Part shown: positions 8,368-16,554 of the stretch, in pieces | Layout: the number at the start of each line of letters is the position of its first letter | Numbering within the stretch: position 1 is the stretch's first letter | Assembly (NCBI RefSeq): GCF_016316925.1 | Contig: NZ_JAEEGB010000005.1 | Location: 1-64,000 of the forward strand | Direction of reading: 5' to 3' | DNA length: 64,000 nucleotides | Source: Clostridium aciditolerans | GTDB taxonomy: Bacteria > Bacillota > Clostridia > Clostridiales > Clostridiaceae | Position numbers and translations under genes: made by a program | The notes under the pieces: model-generated | What the model was told of the DNA's origin: nothing | Seen by the model: only the letters and a program-made list of their open reading frames with translations | Databases searched by the model: none

Positions 8368-9705
8368 TTGTTAAAATATGAGGAGATTATAGACTATGTT
8401 AAAAATGAAGCTTTAACAGGAAATTTTAAATATCAAAAAAGATTACCTTCTGTAAGATCACTATCTCAACAATTTAATTGCAGTGTTGGTACAGTTTTAA
8501 AAGCTTACGATAAACTTGAAAAAGATCATATTATTTATTCATCACCAAAGAGTGGATACTATCTATTGGAAGATTTTAATAATAATAATTCCTTTGAAAA
8601 TGCAATCATTGACTTTTCATCAGGAGTTCCAGACGTTGAAACTTTTCCTTATAAAGATTTTCAGCATTGTCTGAATAAATCAATAGAATTATATAAAGAA
8701 ACTCTCTTTACTTATTCAGATCCTCGAGGGTTAAACTCATTAACAAAAGCATTAGCAAGGCATTTGCAGCAATATCAAATATTCACAAGACCAGATAACA
8801 TTGTTATAACTTCCAGTTCTCAACAAGCATTAAACATATTATCAATTATGCCCTTTCCAAATGGTAAGTCTAACATTCTTGTTGAGCAACCTACTTATTA
8901 TGGAATGATAAAATCCCTAGAATTAAATAATGTTTCTGCATTAGGAATTGAAAGAGGACTTAATGGTATAAATCTAGAGGAACTAGAGCATATGTTTAGG
9001 TATGGAAATATTAAGTTTTTTTATACTATTCCTAGGTTTCATAATCCCACTGGGAACTCCTATAATAGACAAGAGAAAGAGTCAATTGTCAAAATGGCTG
9101 AAAAATATGATGTATATATTGTAGAGGATGATATTGTCGCAGATTTAGAAACAGATAAAAAAAATGATCCTATTTTTGCTTATGATACTTCCGGAAAGGT
9201 TATTTACTTAAAAAGTTATTCAAAAATTCTTATGCCTGGTTTAAGAGTTGCAACTCTTATATTACCTAAGCTGCTGATGGATACTTTTCTAGGTTATAAA
9301 AAATGGACAGATATGAATAGTCCAATTTTATCTCAAGGTGCTCTTGAGATCTATTTAAAAAGCGGCATGTTTGATATTCATAGAAAAAAGATGAGTAAAT
9401 TATATTGTGATAGATTGACTTATTTAAAAAACATTGTGTCATCCCTTCAGTATCCTAAGATAAAATGGAATATTCCTAATTCTGGATACTTCTCTTGTAT
9501 ATATGTAGATAGTCCTATACAATATGATAAAATAATTAGTTCCTTACAAAATAAAAATATAGAATTATTAAATACAAATATGTGTTTCTTGAATGACTAT
9601 AAAAGTGATAATTATTTTAGAATAAGTATTAGTAAAGTGAATGAAGATAAAATAAAAAAAGGTATTCCCGTAGTCCTTAATACTATGCAAGAATATCTAG
9701 TCTGA
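8368..9705 (+). CDS. MocR-type regulator (GntR wHTH + aminotransferase fold)
   Basis: 445-aa MocR protein. An N-terminal GntR winged helix ('RLPSVRSLSQQFNCSVGTVLKAYDKLEKDHII') is followed by a type-I PLP aminotransferase-like domain. The PLP lysine lies in 'IYLKSYSKILMPGLRVA', and 'FYTIPRFHNPTGNSY' and 'VEDDIVADL' are family motifs. The start is TTG at 8368, with AAAGGAG 9 nt upstream and a promoter -10 only a few bases before the alternative ATG at 8311. It is divergent from the U32 gene. The ligand and targets are unknown. Confidence 0.85.
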   Translation: MLKYEEIIDYVKNEALTGNFKYQKRLPSVRSLSQQFNCSVGTVLKAYDKLEKDHIIYSSPKSGYYLLEDFNNNNSFENAIIDFSSGVPDVETFPYKDFQHCLNKSIELYKETLFTYSDPRGLNSLTKALARHLQQYQIFTRPDNIVITSSSQQALNILSIMPFPNGKSNILVEQPTYYGMIKSLELNNVSALGIERGLNGINLEELEHMFRYGNIKFFYTIPRFHNPTGNSYNRQEKESIVKMAEKYDVYIVEDDIVADLETDKKNDPIFAYDTSGKVIYLKSYSKILMPGLRVATLILPKLLMDTFLGYKKWTDMNSPILSQGALEIYLKSGMFDIHRKKMSKLYCDRLTYLKNIVSSLQYPKIKWNIPNSGYFSCIYVDSPIQYDKIISSLQNKNIELLNTNMCFLNDYKSDNYFRISISKVNEDKIKKGIPVVLNTMQEYLV

Positions 9706-9708
9706 TTT

Positions 9709-9850
9709 TTATCCGATCACTACCATTGCTAACACCCCCATCTTCTATCAAAGCGGGGGATAAGCACTGCTACGTGCCTGGATAAGTTCTTCTAAGTTTC
9801 AGATGGAGAAAGTCATCCTTATAAGCAAACTCCATCTGAACCTAAGAATC
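9709..9850 (-). repeat. Dispersed hairpin repeat, copy C
   Basis: Read on the minus strand: a long hairpin with TTAGGTTCAGATGGAG and its near complement, then TTATCCAGGCACGTAGC, then a CCCCC hairpin with loop containing AGAAGATGGGGG, ending GATCGGATAA. The order and several blocks match copy A at 37410-37533. It fills the gap between the convergent MocR and DsbA-like genes, where it may also end transcription. Confidence 0.7.
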
Positions 9851-9868
9851 ACTTGATAAAGGGGTAAA

Positions 9869-10475
9869 CTATACCCCTTTTTTATATTCATCATTAATAG
9901 CCTTTTCAAATATTTCTTTGCTATTAAAACCCTGTAGTCGTTTGTCACCTATTATAAAGGTTGGAACAGAGGTAATCTCTGCCTCGTTGTATGCATGATG
10001 AAGAGCTTTTTGCTGAACTTCTTTGTACTTTCTTGTTGCTAGAGATTCTTTAAATTCACCTTCATCTAATCCAATCTCTGCAGCAATTTTAGTTAATACA
10101 TCAATATTTCCAATATCCTGTTCTTCTTGAAAGAATGCTTTAAACACTCTATCATTGTATTCTTTTTCCTTACCTTGTCCCTTAGCAAAATGAAATCCTT
10201 CAAAAGCTAAATCTGTATATGGATGTGGTGAAACATTAGGCAACTTCATATTAACTCCTAAGCTTTTGCTAGTTGGATTTATAAATCTATCCCATGACTG
10301 TAGCTTAGAAGGATCGTTCATTGGGTCTATCTTAGGTGCAGGACTTGGGCGTAATTCAAAAGGCATCCATTCCACTTCAACATCCTTTCCCTTTATTGCT
10401 TCTTCAAAAGGAACTTTAGCTAAAAAACAAAATGGGCAAACATAATCTGAATATACTTTAATTTTTTAATGACAT
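9869..10475 (-). pseudogene. DsbA/FrnE-like thiol oxidoreductase, frameshifted near the start
   Basis: DsbA-family thioredoxin-fold protein. The frame open from 10375 lacks the active site, but upstream sequence in the same frame encodes 'IKVYSDYVCPFCFLAKVPF', with the CPFC redox motif. The natural start ATG at 10475 (AAGGAG 11 nt upstream) is out of frame by one base at a run of six A (10462-10467). With five A the frame would read M-S-L-K-I-K-V-Y-S-D. The cis-Pro loop 'SVPTFIIG' is intact. This could be a real mutation, a homopolymer sequencing error, or slippage-controlled expression. Confidence 0.75.
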
Positions 10476-10564
10476 TACAAATTCATCTCCTTATTATATC
10501 TAGTAATAATCCTTGCGCATATATATTATCTGCATTTGTTCAAGTACTATCCTTTTTCATAATC

Positions 10565-10581
10565 GTAACCATTTAAGTTAC
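10565..10581. promoter_or_regulatory. Operator 1 (GTAAC-N7-GTTAC)
   Basis: 17-bp inverted repeat GTAACCATTTAAGTTAC, 78 bp from a second copy that overlaps a consensus promoter. It is a candidate binding site of a dimeric repressor acting on the DsbA-like gene. Confidence 0.6.
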
Positions 10582-10591
10582 AACAGTGGTA

Positions 10592-10625
10592 AAAAAAATT
10601 GAATATATTAAGATTCAATTTTTTT
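10592..10625 (-). terminator. Leader hairpin with U-run upstream of the DsbA-like gene
   Basis: A 13-bp perfect stem (AAAAAAATTGAAT and complement) ends in a run of T. It lies about 12 nt after the predicted start of the transcript from the promoter at 10649-10677, so it could act as an attenuator as well as a terminator for the patatin gene. Confidence 0.5.
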
Positions 10626-10642
10626 ATTTGTATCATTTCTTT

Positions 10643-10677
10643 GTAACCATTATAGTTACAATTATATTAATTGTCAA
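10643..10677 (-). promoter_or_regulatory. Consensus promoter with operator 2 on the -10 box
   Basis: On the minus strand TTGACA (10672-10677) and TATAAT (10649-10654) are exactly 17 bp apart, a perfect vegetative promoter. The palindrome GTAACTATAATGGTTAC (10643-10659) encloses the -10 box, which implies strong repression by an unlinked regulator. Confidence 0.75.
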
Positions 10678-10697
10678 CTGTGTGAACAACATTCTAT

Positions 10698-11546
10698 TCA
10701 TCGAATAAACTCCATAATCCTCTTATAAGCGTTTTGAGCATCTTCATATCCATTTTGGAATAGTTCTTGAAGCTTTACTGGATCTTTTTCCAATCTATCA
10801 ACCTTTAATTCTTTAGAAGCTCTTATAACTATTGCCTTACCTTCTTCTTCCAATCTTTCTATGTAATCCAAGGTATCATTATATTTCTTATGCCTATTCA
10901 TCATTGTTTCTATTAATAGAGGATATTTTTTATATTTCATTTTTATTAAGTTTGCAAATTTTAACGGACTTTTTCTATAGTCTTTATTCCTAGTTAAAAT
11001 AATGATATTTTTATCGTTACCATCCTTAATTGATTTTGTAATTGGAATAGAATCTGATATCCCACCATCCAAAAGCTCATATCCCTTCAAATTAACGATT
11101 GGTGACATAAGTGGCAGTGAACATGAAGCTCTTAAAACATCAAATCCTTCACTCCTAATATCCTTCTTATTGAAATATAACGGTTTTCCGGTTTTACAAT
11201 CAGTTACACCCACTAGAAATTCACATGGTGCATTATGAAAGGTTTCATAATCAAATTCAACATACTTATCAGGAATATCTTTAAAAATAAAGTCCATGCC
11301 AAAAAATGATTTCTTTAATACAAGACTTCTAAAACTCATATATCTCCAGTCCTTCAGGAACCCTGTGTTTACTTTTATATTTCTTCCTTTTTGTTTTGAT
11401 ATATACGAAGCTGCATTACTGGCTCCAGCTGAAACCCCTATAATATAATTAAAATATAGATCTTTCTCCATAAAATATTCTAAAACACCACAAGTATATA
11501 ATCCTCTCATCCCTCCCCCTTCAAGTACTAATCCTATATTATTCAT
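10698..11546 (-). CDS. Patatin-like phospholipase
   Basis: 282-aa serine lipase/acyl hydrolase of the patatin family, YjjU/RssA-like branch. Visible catalytic parts are the oxyanion loop 'LEGGGMRGLYT', the nucleophile elbow 'IGVSAGASN' and the Asp of the dyad in 'ELLDGGISDSIPI'. The start at 11546 is chosen with GGGAG 10 nt upstream; an ATG at 11570 precedes that site. No signal peptide is seen, so it is probably cytosolic. The substrate is unknown. Confidence 0.85.
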   Translation of the reverse strand: MNNIGLVLEGGGMRGLYTCGVLEYFMEKDLYFNYIIGVSAGASNAASYISKQKGRNIKVNTGFLKDWRYMSFRSLVLKKSFFGMDFIFKDIPDKYVEFDYETFHNAPCEFLVGVTDCKTGKPLYFNKKDIRSEGFDVLRASCSLPLMSPIVNLKGYELLDGGISDSIPITKSIKDGNDKNIIILTRNKDYRKSPLKFANLIKMKYKKYPLLIETMMNRHKKYNDTLDYIERLEEEGKAIVIRASKELKVDRLEKDPVKLQELFQNGYEDAQNAYKRIMEFIR

Positions 11547-11643
11547 GATTCTTACACTCCCTTCTAGCATTTTCCACTACGTTCTACAATAGCACTAGTA
11601 TGAGAAGAAAATCAACTTTTATTATATCTAAATATTTTAAAGT

Positions 11644-12519
11644 TTAATGATTTAGAATATAATTTGTAAATATTTTAACTAAATTGGACATAAATCTATC
11701 CTTTTTAGTTATTAAACAGATTTCCCACACAAAAGAAGGATCTTTGAAAGGAATTGAATAGACATTTGGATAACTAATATCATTGGTAATAAAGTCCACA
11801 CTAACCCCCGTACCTTTATTAAGATGGCTTAGTTTGTGTACTGTGATAACTTCTGAAGTAGTAAAAACTATGTTTGGTTCAAAACCTGACTCTTTACATT
11901 TGTTAATGAAGTTATGATAAAAATGAAATTTTTCATTAAGAATAATTAACTTTTCATCTTTTAAATCACTAAAGTCAACTGCCGTCTTTTCTGATAATGG
12001 ATTTTCTTCATTTACTAGAATACAAGGATACTGTGTTTTAATAATAGTAGAATGAAAATTTTTTTTGTTAATAGGACCAATTGAAAGTGCTAAATCTACA
12101 TTTTCATTCATGACAACTTCTTCACAAATTGAATCTGGATAAGTTTTTACAACTAATTCAATGTTGGGATAAGCTTCGCAAAAGCCTGGAATAATATCCG
12201 GTGACAGCGCATTGAGAACCCCAAAGGAAAAACACACCCTTAAAGTTCCCTCATTGATATTAGCCATTTTATTGAGCCCTTCTAAAATTAAATCAAACTC
12301 CTGCACAATATGCTCTGATTGTTCTCGTAAATATTCTCCGTATTTTGTTATTCTAATCCCCTTAGTTGTATTATAAAATAAAGGATACTGAATCTCTTCT
12401 TCCAAATTGCTAATTGCCTTACTTAACCCCTGCTGGGTAATATAAATTTCTTTAGCGGCCTTTGAAAAACTTTTATGTTTGCAAACCTGTAAAAAATACT
12501 TTAATTGTTTGATGTCCAA
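11644..12519 (-). CDS. LysR family transcriptional regulator
   Basis: 291-aa LysR regulator: N-terminal helix-turn-helix 'KSFSKAAKEIYITQQGLSKAISNLEEEI' and a C-terminal periplasmic-binding-like effector domain. It starts at TTG 12519 with AAAGGTGGTG upstream. It is divergent from the MocR gene at 12769, and its promoter carries the MocR-type motif 22 nt from the -10. It is therefore probably a target of that MocR protein. The effector is unknown. Confidence 0.85.
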   Translation of the reverse strand: MDIKQLKYFLQVCKHKSFSKAAKEIYITQQGLSKAISNLEEEIQYPLFYNTTKGIRITKYGEYLREQSEHIVQEFDLILEGLNKMANINEGTLRVCFSFGVLNALSPDIIPGFCEAYPNIELVVKTYPDSICEEVVMNENVDLALSIGPINKKNFHSTIIKTQYPCILVNEENPLSEKTAVDFSDLKDEKLIILNEKFHFYHNFINKCKESGFEPNIVFTTSEVITVHKLSHLNKGTGVSVDFITNDISYPNVYSIPFKDPSFVWEICLITKKDRFMSNLVKIFTNYILNH

Positions 12520-12592
12520 TTATTACACCACCTTTTTATATACCTTTTACAATCGCTTGTAGAATTCTTAATTAAAAATTTAACATAATTTT

Positions 12593-12654
12593 ATTGTAAA
12601 ATACTCCTCTTATATATAAAAGTGCCAGATTTTACAAAAACAACAGGGCCAACT
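12593..12654 (-). promoter_or_regulatory. Promoter with MocR-type motif (copy 2)
   Basis: A 34-nt site at 12621-12654 has AGTGCCAGATTT and GGCCAACT at its ends. It stands 22 nt from a TACAAT -10 box (complement at 12593-12598) directed at the LysR gene. Length, conserved ends, orientation and spacing all equal copy 1 at 5570-5631. Confidence 0.65.
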
Positions 12655-12676
12655 ATCCATAAATTTAAATATTTAT

Positions 12677-12705
12677 TTGACATAATCCAAAATAGTACGT
12701 TAAAT
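12677..12705 (+). promoter_or_regulatory. Promoter of the second MocR gene
   Basis: TTGACA (12677-12682), 17-bp spacer, TTAAAT (12700-12705). It reads toward the MocR gene at 12769 and starts 22 bp beyond the 34-nt motif, which fits one site controlling both divergent genes. Confidence 0.6.
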
Positions 12706-12768
12706 TATTAATATAGAGTTACTTGGTCAAAAATTGATGACAGTTTAAGGTTAAAAGGATGTGAGTCT

Positions 12769-14172
12769 ATGTTTGTTTTAAAGGATAAAATTGACGTTCC
12801 ACTATATATTCAGTTATATCAACAGTTTAGAGAGAAAATTTTAAGTGGCGACTTAAAGTCCGGCAGCAAACTTCCATCAAGTCGAAAACTATGCACCGAT
12901 TTACGTGTAAGTAGAAACACTGTAGATATGGCTTACAATCAGCTATACTCAGAAGGATATATAATTAGTAAACCCCGCAATGGGTATTATGTTGAAAACT
13001 TAGATTTTTCATCTGTTCATATTACAAGAGAAACTTTTTATGAGAAGCCTGCAGTAACTGATAATCAGAATACATTAACTCAATATGATTTTAGATATGG
13101 AAAACTAAATCAATTTGAGCTGCCTATAGATCAATGGAAAAAACTCACAAATAAGTGTTTGAGAGATTTTGCCGATGAAATGACAATCTATGGTCCAACT
13201 TTTGGGGAGCTTTCTCTTAGAGAAGAAATATTGAAATATCTTCAGTATTATCGAGGTGTAAAATGCACAGCAGATCAAATTTTTATTGGATCTGGCGTAC
13301 ATTATTGTTTAAGTATGCTCTGTCAGCTTATCAGAGGTACTACTACCACAGTTGCAGTTGAAGAGCCAGGACATCACATAACCCGTCTTACACTAGAAAA
13401 CCATGGGTTTGATGTTAAGCCTATTTCCTTAGATTCCTCTGGTCTAAATGTGAAGGAATTAAGCTTTACAAATGCTAAAGCTGTTTACGTTACTCCATCA
13501 CATCAGTACCCTTTAGGAATTATAATGCCTATTTCTAGAAGGCTTGAGCTCATAGAATGGGCACATAAAAATAATTCAATAATTATTGAGGATGATTATA
13601 GCTGCCATCTCAGGTATAACACAAAACCAGTGCAATCTCTTCAATCTCTTTGCAGTGATAAAGTTGTATATATAGGAAGCTTTTCAAAATTTTTATTTCC
13701 TACACTTCGTTTGTCATACATGATTCTTCCTGAAGGTATGGTAGACAAGTTTACTAGGATGTTTGATGGCTACCCATCTTCTGTTCCCTTTGTTATTCAA
13801 AAAACTCTAGAGCTTTTTATGAAAGAGGGACACTGGGAAAGTTATCTTAGAAAAACCAATAGAATGCAAAAGAAAAAACATGATGCATTAGTTGAAAATC
13901 TAAAAAAAGAGTTTGGAGATAGAATTACTATTTATGGTATGAATGCTGGTCTTCACCTTTTAGTGCAAGTAAAAGGAACTATGTCGGAAGAGGAACTAAT
14001 TGAGAGAGCCTATATGTCAGGTGTAAAAGTATATCCCACATCAAAGTATTGGAAATGCCCTGAGAATAGTTTAGACAGCACTGTTGTCTTAGGATTTGGA
14101 GGAATAACATTAGATGAAATTGAACCAGCTGTTAAACTTTTGAATAAGGCTTGGTTTGAGTGTAATAGATAA
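12769..14172 (+). CDS. MocR/PdxR-type regulator
   Basis: 467-aa MocR protein. The GntR helix-turn-helix is 'KLPSSRKLCTDLRVSRNTVDMAYNQL', followed by a complete fold-type-I aminotransferase-like domain. The PLP lysine is in 'YIGSFSKFLFPTLRLSY', and 'YVTPSHQYPLG' and 'IIEDDYSCHLRY' match the PdxR/GabR group. AAAGGATG precedes the ATG. Divergent location from a LysR gene and a direct-repeat-like motif (CTGGC/TTGGC) between them are typical of MocR activators. PLP or a PLP adduct is the likely effector. Confidence 0.85.
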   Translation: MFVLKDKIDVPLYIQLYQQFREKILSGDLKSGSKLPSSRKLCTDLRVSRNTVDMAYNQLYSEGYIISKPRNGYYVENLDFSSVHITRETFYEKPAVTDNQNTLTQYDFRYGKLNQFELPIDQWKKLTNKCLRDFADEMTIYGPTFGELSLREEILKYLQYYRGVKCTADQIFIGSGVHYCLSMLCQLIRGTTTTVAVEEPGHHITRLTLENHGFDVKPISLDSSGLNVKELSFTNAKAVYVTPSHQYPLGIIMPISRRLELIEWAHKNNSIIIEDDYSCHLRYNTKPVQSLQSLCSDKVVYIGSFSKFLFPTLRLSYMILPEGMVDKFTRMFDGYPSSVPFVIQKTLELFMKEGHWESYLRKTNRMQKKKHDALVENLKKEFGDRITIYGMNAGLHLLVQVKGTMSEEELIERAYMSGVKVYPTSKYWKCPENSLDSTVVLGFGGITLDEIEPAVKLLNKAWFECNR

Positions 14173-14185
14173 GCACTTATACAAG

Positions 14186-14214
14186 AAGGACCGCATTTTG
14201 TAATGCAGTCCCTT
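14186..14214 (+). terminator. Terminator of the second MocR gene
   Basis: AAGGACCGCATT pairs with AATGCAGTCCCTT with two mismatches and is followed by GTTTTTT. It lies 14 bp after the MocR stop. Confidence 0.8.
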
Positions 14215-14231
14215 GTTTTTTAATACCACTT

Positions 14232-15128
14232 CTAACAATATTGCATTGGAAGGAGTTCCTTCGTCATATTTAAAAGAGTTTGTAAAGCAGGCGACATCCA
14301 CTTGTCCTCATGGTAGATTACTTGAGTCAAAAATTCAAAAGAAGGACCACGCCAATTCAATTCAACAAGCTGACCTTTTGATAGTTCCTCTTCAACTGCA
14401 ACTTTAGGCAGAAATATGATTCCTAAACCGTTGATTGCAAGCTGTTTCATGGCTTGGATACTTTCGATTTCCATAATTGAATCGGGAGCCAAACCACAAT
14501 CGCTAAATATAGTCATAATTTCTCTCCGATAGCTGCAGCCTTCCTCCGCTAAAATAAGAAGATAGTTAACGATGTTTTCAGGATATACATCAGGGAGCTT
14601 TGCAAGAGGATGGTTTGGTTCTACTAGTAACGCTAAAGGCTCAGGTATAGCCAGTTCAACGATGAAATCGGAAGCTGTTATCATACGATCCAAGCAAAAT
14701 GCTACATCAATCTGATTATCCAGTAAAAGTTCTTCATACTCCGTAGATTTGACAGTTTTTAATATAATTTCAATGCCAGGCAACTTATAATAGAACTCCT
14801 TAAGAAGACTATGTATTCGTGTTGTGCATAAAGATTCCCATGCTCCTATAGTCACAACTCCCTTTGGAACTGGATGATCTTTCACTGTATTTTTTGCCTC
14901 TTCACACAGATTAACGATCTGTCTTGCATATACAAGAAGTTTTTCACCCTCGTGAGTAAGGGAAATATTCTTCCTAATTCGCTCAAATAAACGAACTCCT
15001 AGTTCACTCTCTAACAACTGTATCTGAGATGTGACAGTTGGTTGAGTGTATCCAAGTATATCTGCCGCTCGAGTAAAACTATTTAAATCCGCTACAGTAA
15101 CGAATGTGTTAAGTTGGCGAAATTCCAT
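14232..15128 (-). CDS. LysR family transcriptional regulator
   Basis: 298-aa LysR protein with the helix-turn-helix 'NSFTRAADILGYTQPTVTSQIQLLESELG', most like the CysL/CbbR branch, and a substrate-binding effector domain. AAGGGATAA precedes the ATG. It is divergent from the OsmC-like gene with a 131-bp shared intergenic region, the usual arrangement for a LysR regulator and its target. The C-terminal end is convergent with the MocR gene. The effector is unknown. Confidence 0.9.
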   Translation of the reverse strand: MEFRQLNTFVTVADLNSFTRAADILGYTQPTVTSQIQLLESELGVRLFERIRKNISLTHEGEKLLVYARQIVNLCEEAKNTVKDHPVPKGVVTIGAWESLCTTRIHSLLKEFYYKLPGIEIILKTVKSTEYEELLLDNQIDVAFCLDRMITASDFIVELAIPEPLALLVEPNHPLAKLPDVYPENIVNYLLILAEEGCSYRREIMTIFSDCGLAPDSIMEIESIQAMKQLAINGLGIIFLPKVAVEEELSKGQLVELNWRGPSFEFLTQVIYHEDKWMSPALQTLLNMTKELLPMQYC

Positions 15129-15259
15129 ATTGTTATCCCTTCTTCATCCATAGATTTTTCATATGATTATGATTTATTATATCAATTTTTCTTTTCCAGT
15201 GCCATGAGTTACTATTTAATTAAACACATAGCATATTATAAATATAGGAGGAATTAATT

Positions 15260-15682
15260 ATGATGTTAAATGGAGTAATAAAATGGCTTGGAGAAGGAGT
15301 GGCATTTGAAGGTACAACTCCAGAGGGAGCAAAATTTGTGTTGTCTGGTCCTGCAGAAATGAATAATGGAAAGGTTCTAGGACCAAAGCCAATTGAAATA
15401 CTTCTTCATGCGGTTGCAGCATGTACAAGCGTAGACACAGTTGCAATGCTTCAGGCTAGAGGTGCTCAAATTTCAGAATACGAAGTTACTGTTAGTGGAG
15501 AAAGAGGCGCAGTGGCTCCAAAACCTATAGAAAAAATTAACCTTTTATATAACATAAAAGGAAAGGGCATGACATCTGAAATGATAGAAGATGTACTTAA
15601 AATTGCTTTTGAAGTTGAAAGTGGTGTTGCAAATACTTATAAATCTAATATCACTTGGGATTTTAATCTCATTGAAGAATAA
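15260..15682 (+). CDS. OsmC family protein lacking the second cysteine
   Basis: 140-aa OsmC/Ohr-superfamily protein. The first cysteine of the family is present (C55 in 'HAVAACTSVDT'). The second, normally in a C-P-V-x-N-T motif, is replaced by S121 ('SGVANTY'). OsmC proteins reduce organic hydroperoxides with a cysteine pair, so this one either works with a single cysteine or has another role. AGGAGG is 8 nt upstream of the ATG. It is probably controlled by the divergent LysR regulator. Confidence 0.85.
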   Translation: MMLNGVIKWLGEGVAFEGTTPEGAKFVLSGPAEMNNGKVLGPKPIEILLHAVAACTSVDTVAMLQARGAQISEYEVTVSGERGAVAPKPIEKINLLYNIKGKGMTSEMIEDVLKIAFEVESGVANTYKSNITWDFNLIEE

Positions 15683-15734
15683 ATTTTACATACCATCTTG
15701 AGGTTATCTTATATCTACCTTGAACTAAAAAAAT

Positions 15735-15776
15735 AGGTGTGTTTCAAAACTAGGAACTTAGCTTTGAAACACACCT
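15735..15776. terminator. Bidirectional terminator after the OsmC-like gene
   Basis: AGGTGTGTTTCAAA and its exact complement enclose a 14-nt loop, with A and T runs on either side. It serves the convergent OsmC-like and membrane-protein genes. A similar GTGTTTC stem occurs at 32656-32696. Confidence 0.85.
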
Positions 15777-15784
15777 TTTTTTAT

Positions 15785-16396
15785 CTAATCTTCCATATCC
15801 TTAATTATCATCTTTACAATTCGTATATTCTTGCCTTTTATATAAAGATACATAAAAAAACATGAAAAGCTTCCGCCTACAGTTCCACAAATAATGTCCC
15901 ACATAGTATCATGAAGACTATTATTTTGTGCTGTAAATCCAAAAATCTGATCTGTTGTAAACTCCCATATTTCCCATGCTCCTGCACATGCAATGGCAAA
16001 TAGCAACGGAAATACAACCATAGCTATAGGTCTCATTGTCAGATTCTCTTTATTACCACATAAAAAAATATATATAATCAATCCTAAAAATGCTAATAAC
16101 ACTCCAGATACCAAATGCAGTAATTTATCATAATTTGGTATGCTATAAAAATCCATTACATTTGCTAAATACATGGAAAAAAATATAAAAATCAGTGCTA
16201 ATACATAACCTGCTTTAGACTTTTTTAAAAATGTTTTATTAAATAACAATCTTGCTATAAATATAGTTATATAAATTAGTCCAATTCTAAAGACTTTTCC
16301 ACTACCTCTAGCGAATATATCCCATACTAATGTAGTGGCTAACAATATATAAAATATATAGGTAATTATTGTGTCATATTTCATGTGCTTCTTCAT
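15785..16396 (-). CDS. DUF2238/YjdF-like integral membrane protein
   Basis: 203-aa polytopic membrane protein with about six hydrophobic segments. Conserved polar residues include 'NYDKLLHLVSGVLLA', 'GAWEIWEFTTDQIFG' and 'SLHDTMWDIICGTVGG', a pattern seen in DUF2238 (YjdF) proteins. Function is unknown. It is monocistronic by spacing. Confidence 0.7.
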   Translation of the reverse strand: MKKHMKYDTIITYIFYILLATTLVWDIFARGSGKVFRIGLIYITIFIARLLFNKTFLKKSKAGYVLALIFIFFSMYLANVMDFYSIPNYDKLLHLVSGVLLAFLGLIIYIFLCGNKENLTMRPIAMVVFPLLFAIACAGAWEIWEFTTDQIFGFTAQNNSLHDTMWDIICGTVGGSFSCFFMYLYIKGKNIRIVKMIIKDMED

Positions 16397-16467
16397 TATA
16401 TATCTCCTAACTAACAGACTTTTGTAATTATTATATCATAAAAAAAATATTTTAATTAAATAGTAAA

Positions 16468-16500
16468 CAGACCTCTATGCCTTAGAAACATAGAGATCTG
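16468..16500 (-). terminator. Possible hairpin downstream of the L,D-transpeptidase gene
   Basis: CAGATCTCTATG pairs with CATAGAGGTCTG (one mismatch, 9-nt loop) and is followed on the minus strand by TTTACTATTT. It is a likely terminator of the minus-strand gene that ends at 16555. Confidence 0.6.
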
Positions 16501-16554
16501 TACTTTAGTTAGCTTTCCATCTTTAGAAACACCCCTATTTTTGTTATATTAAAC

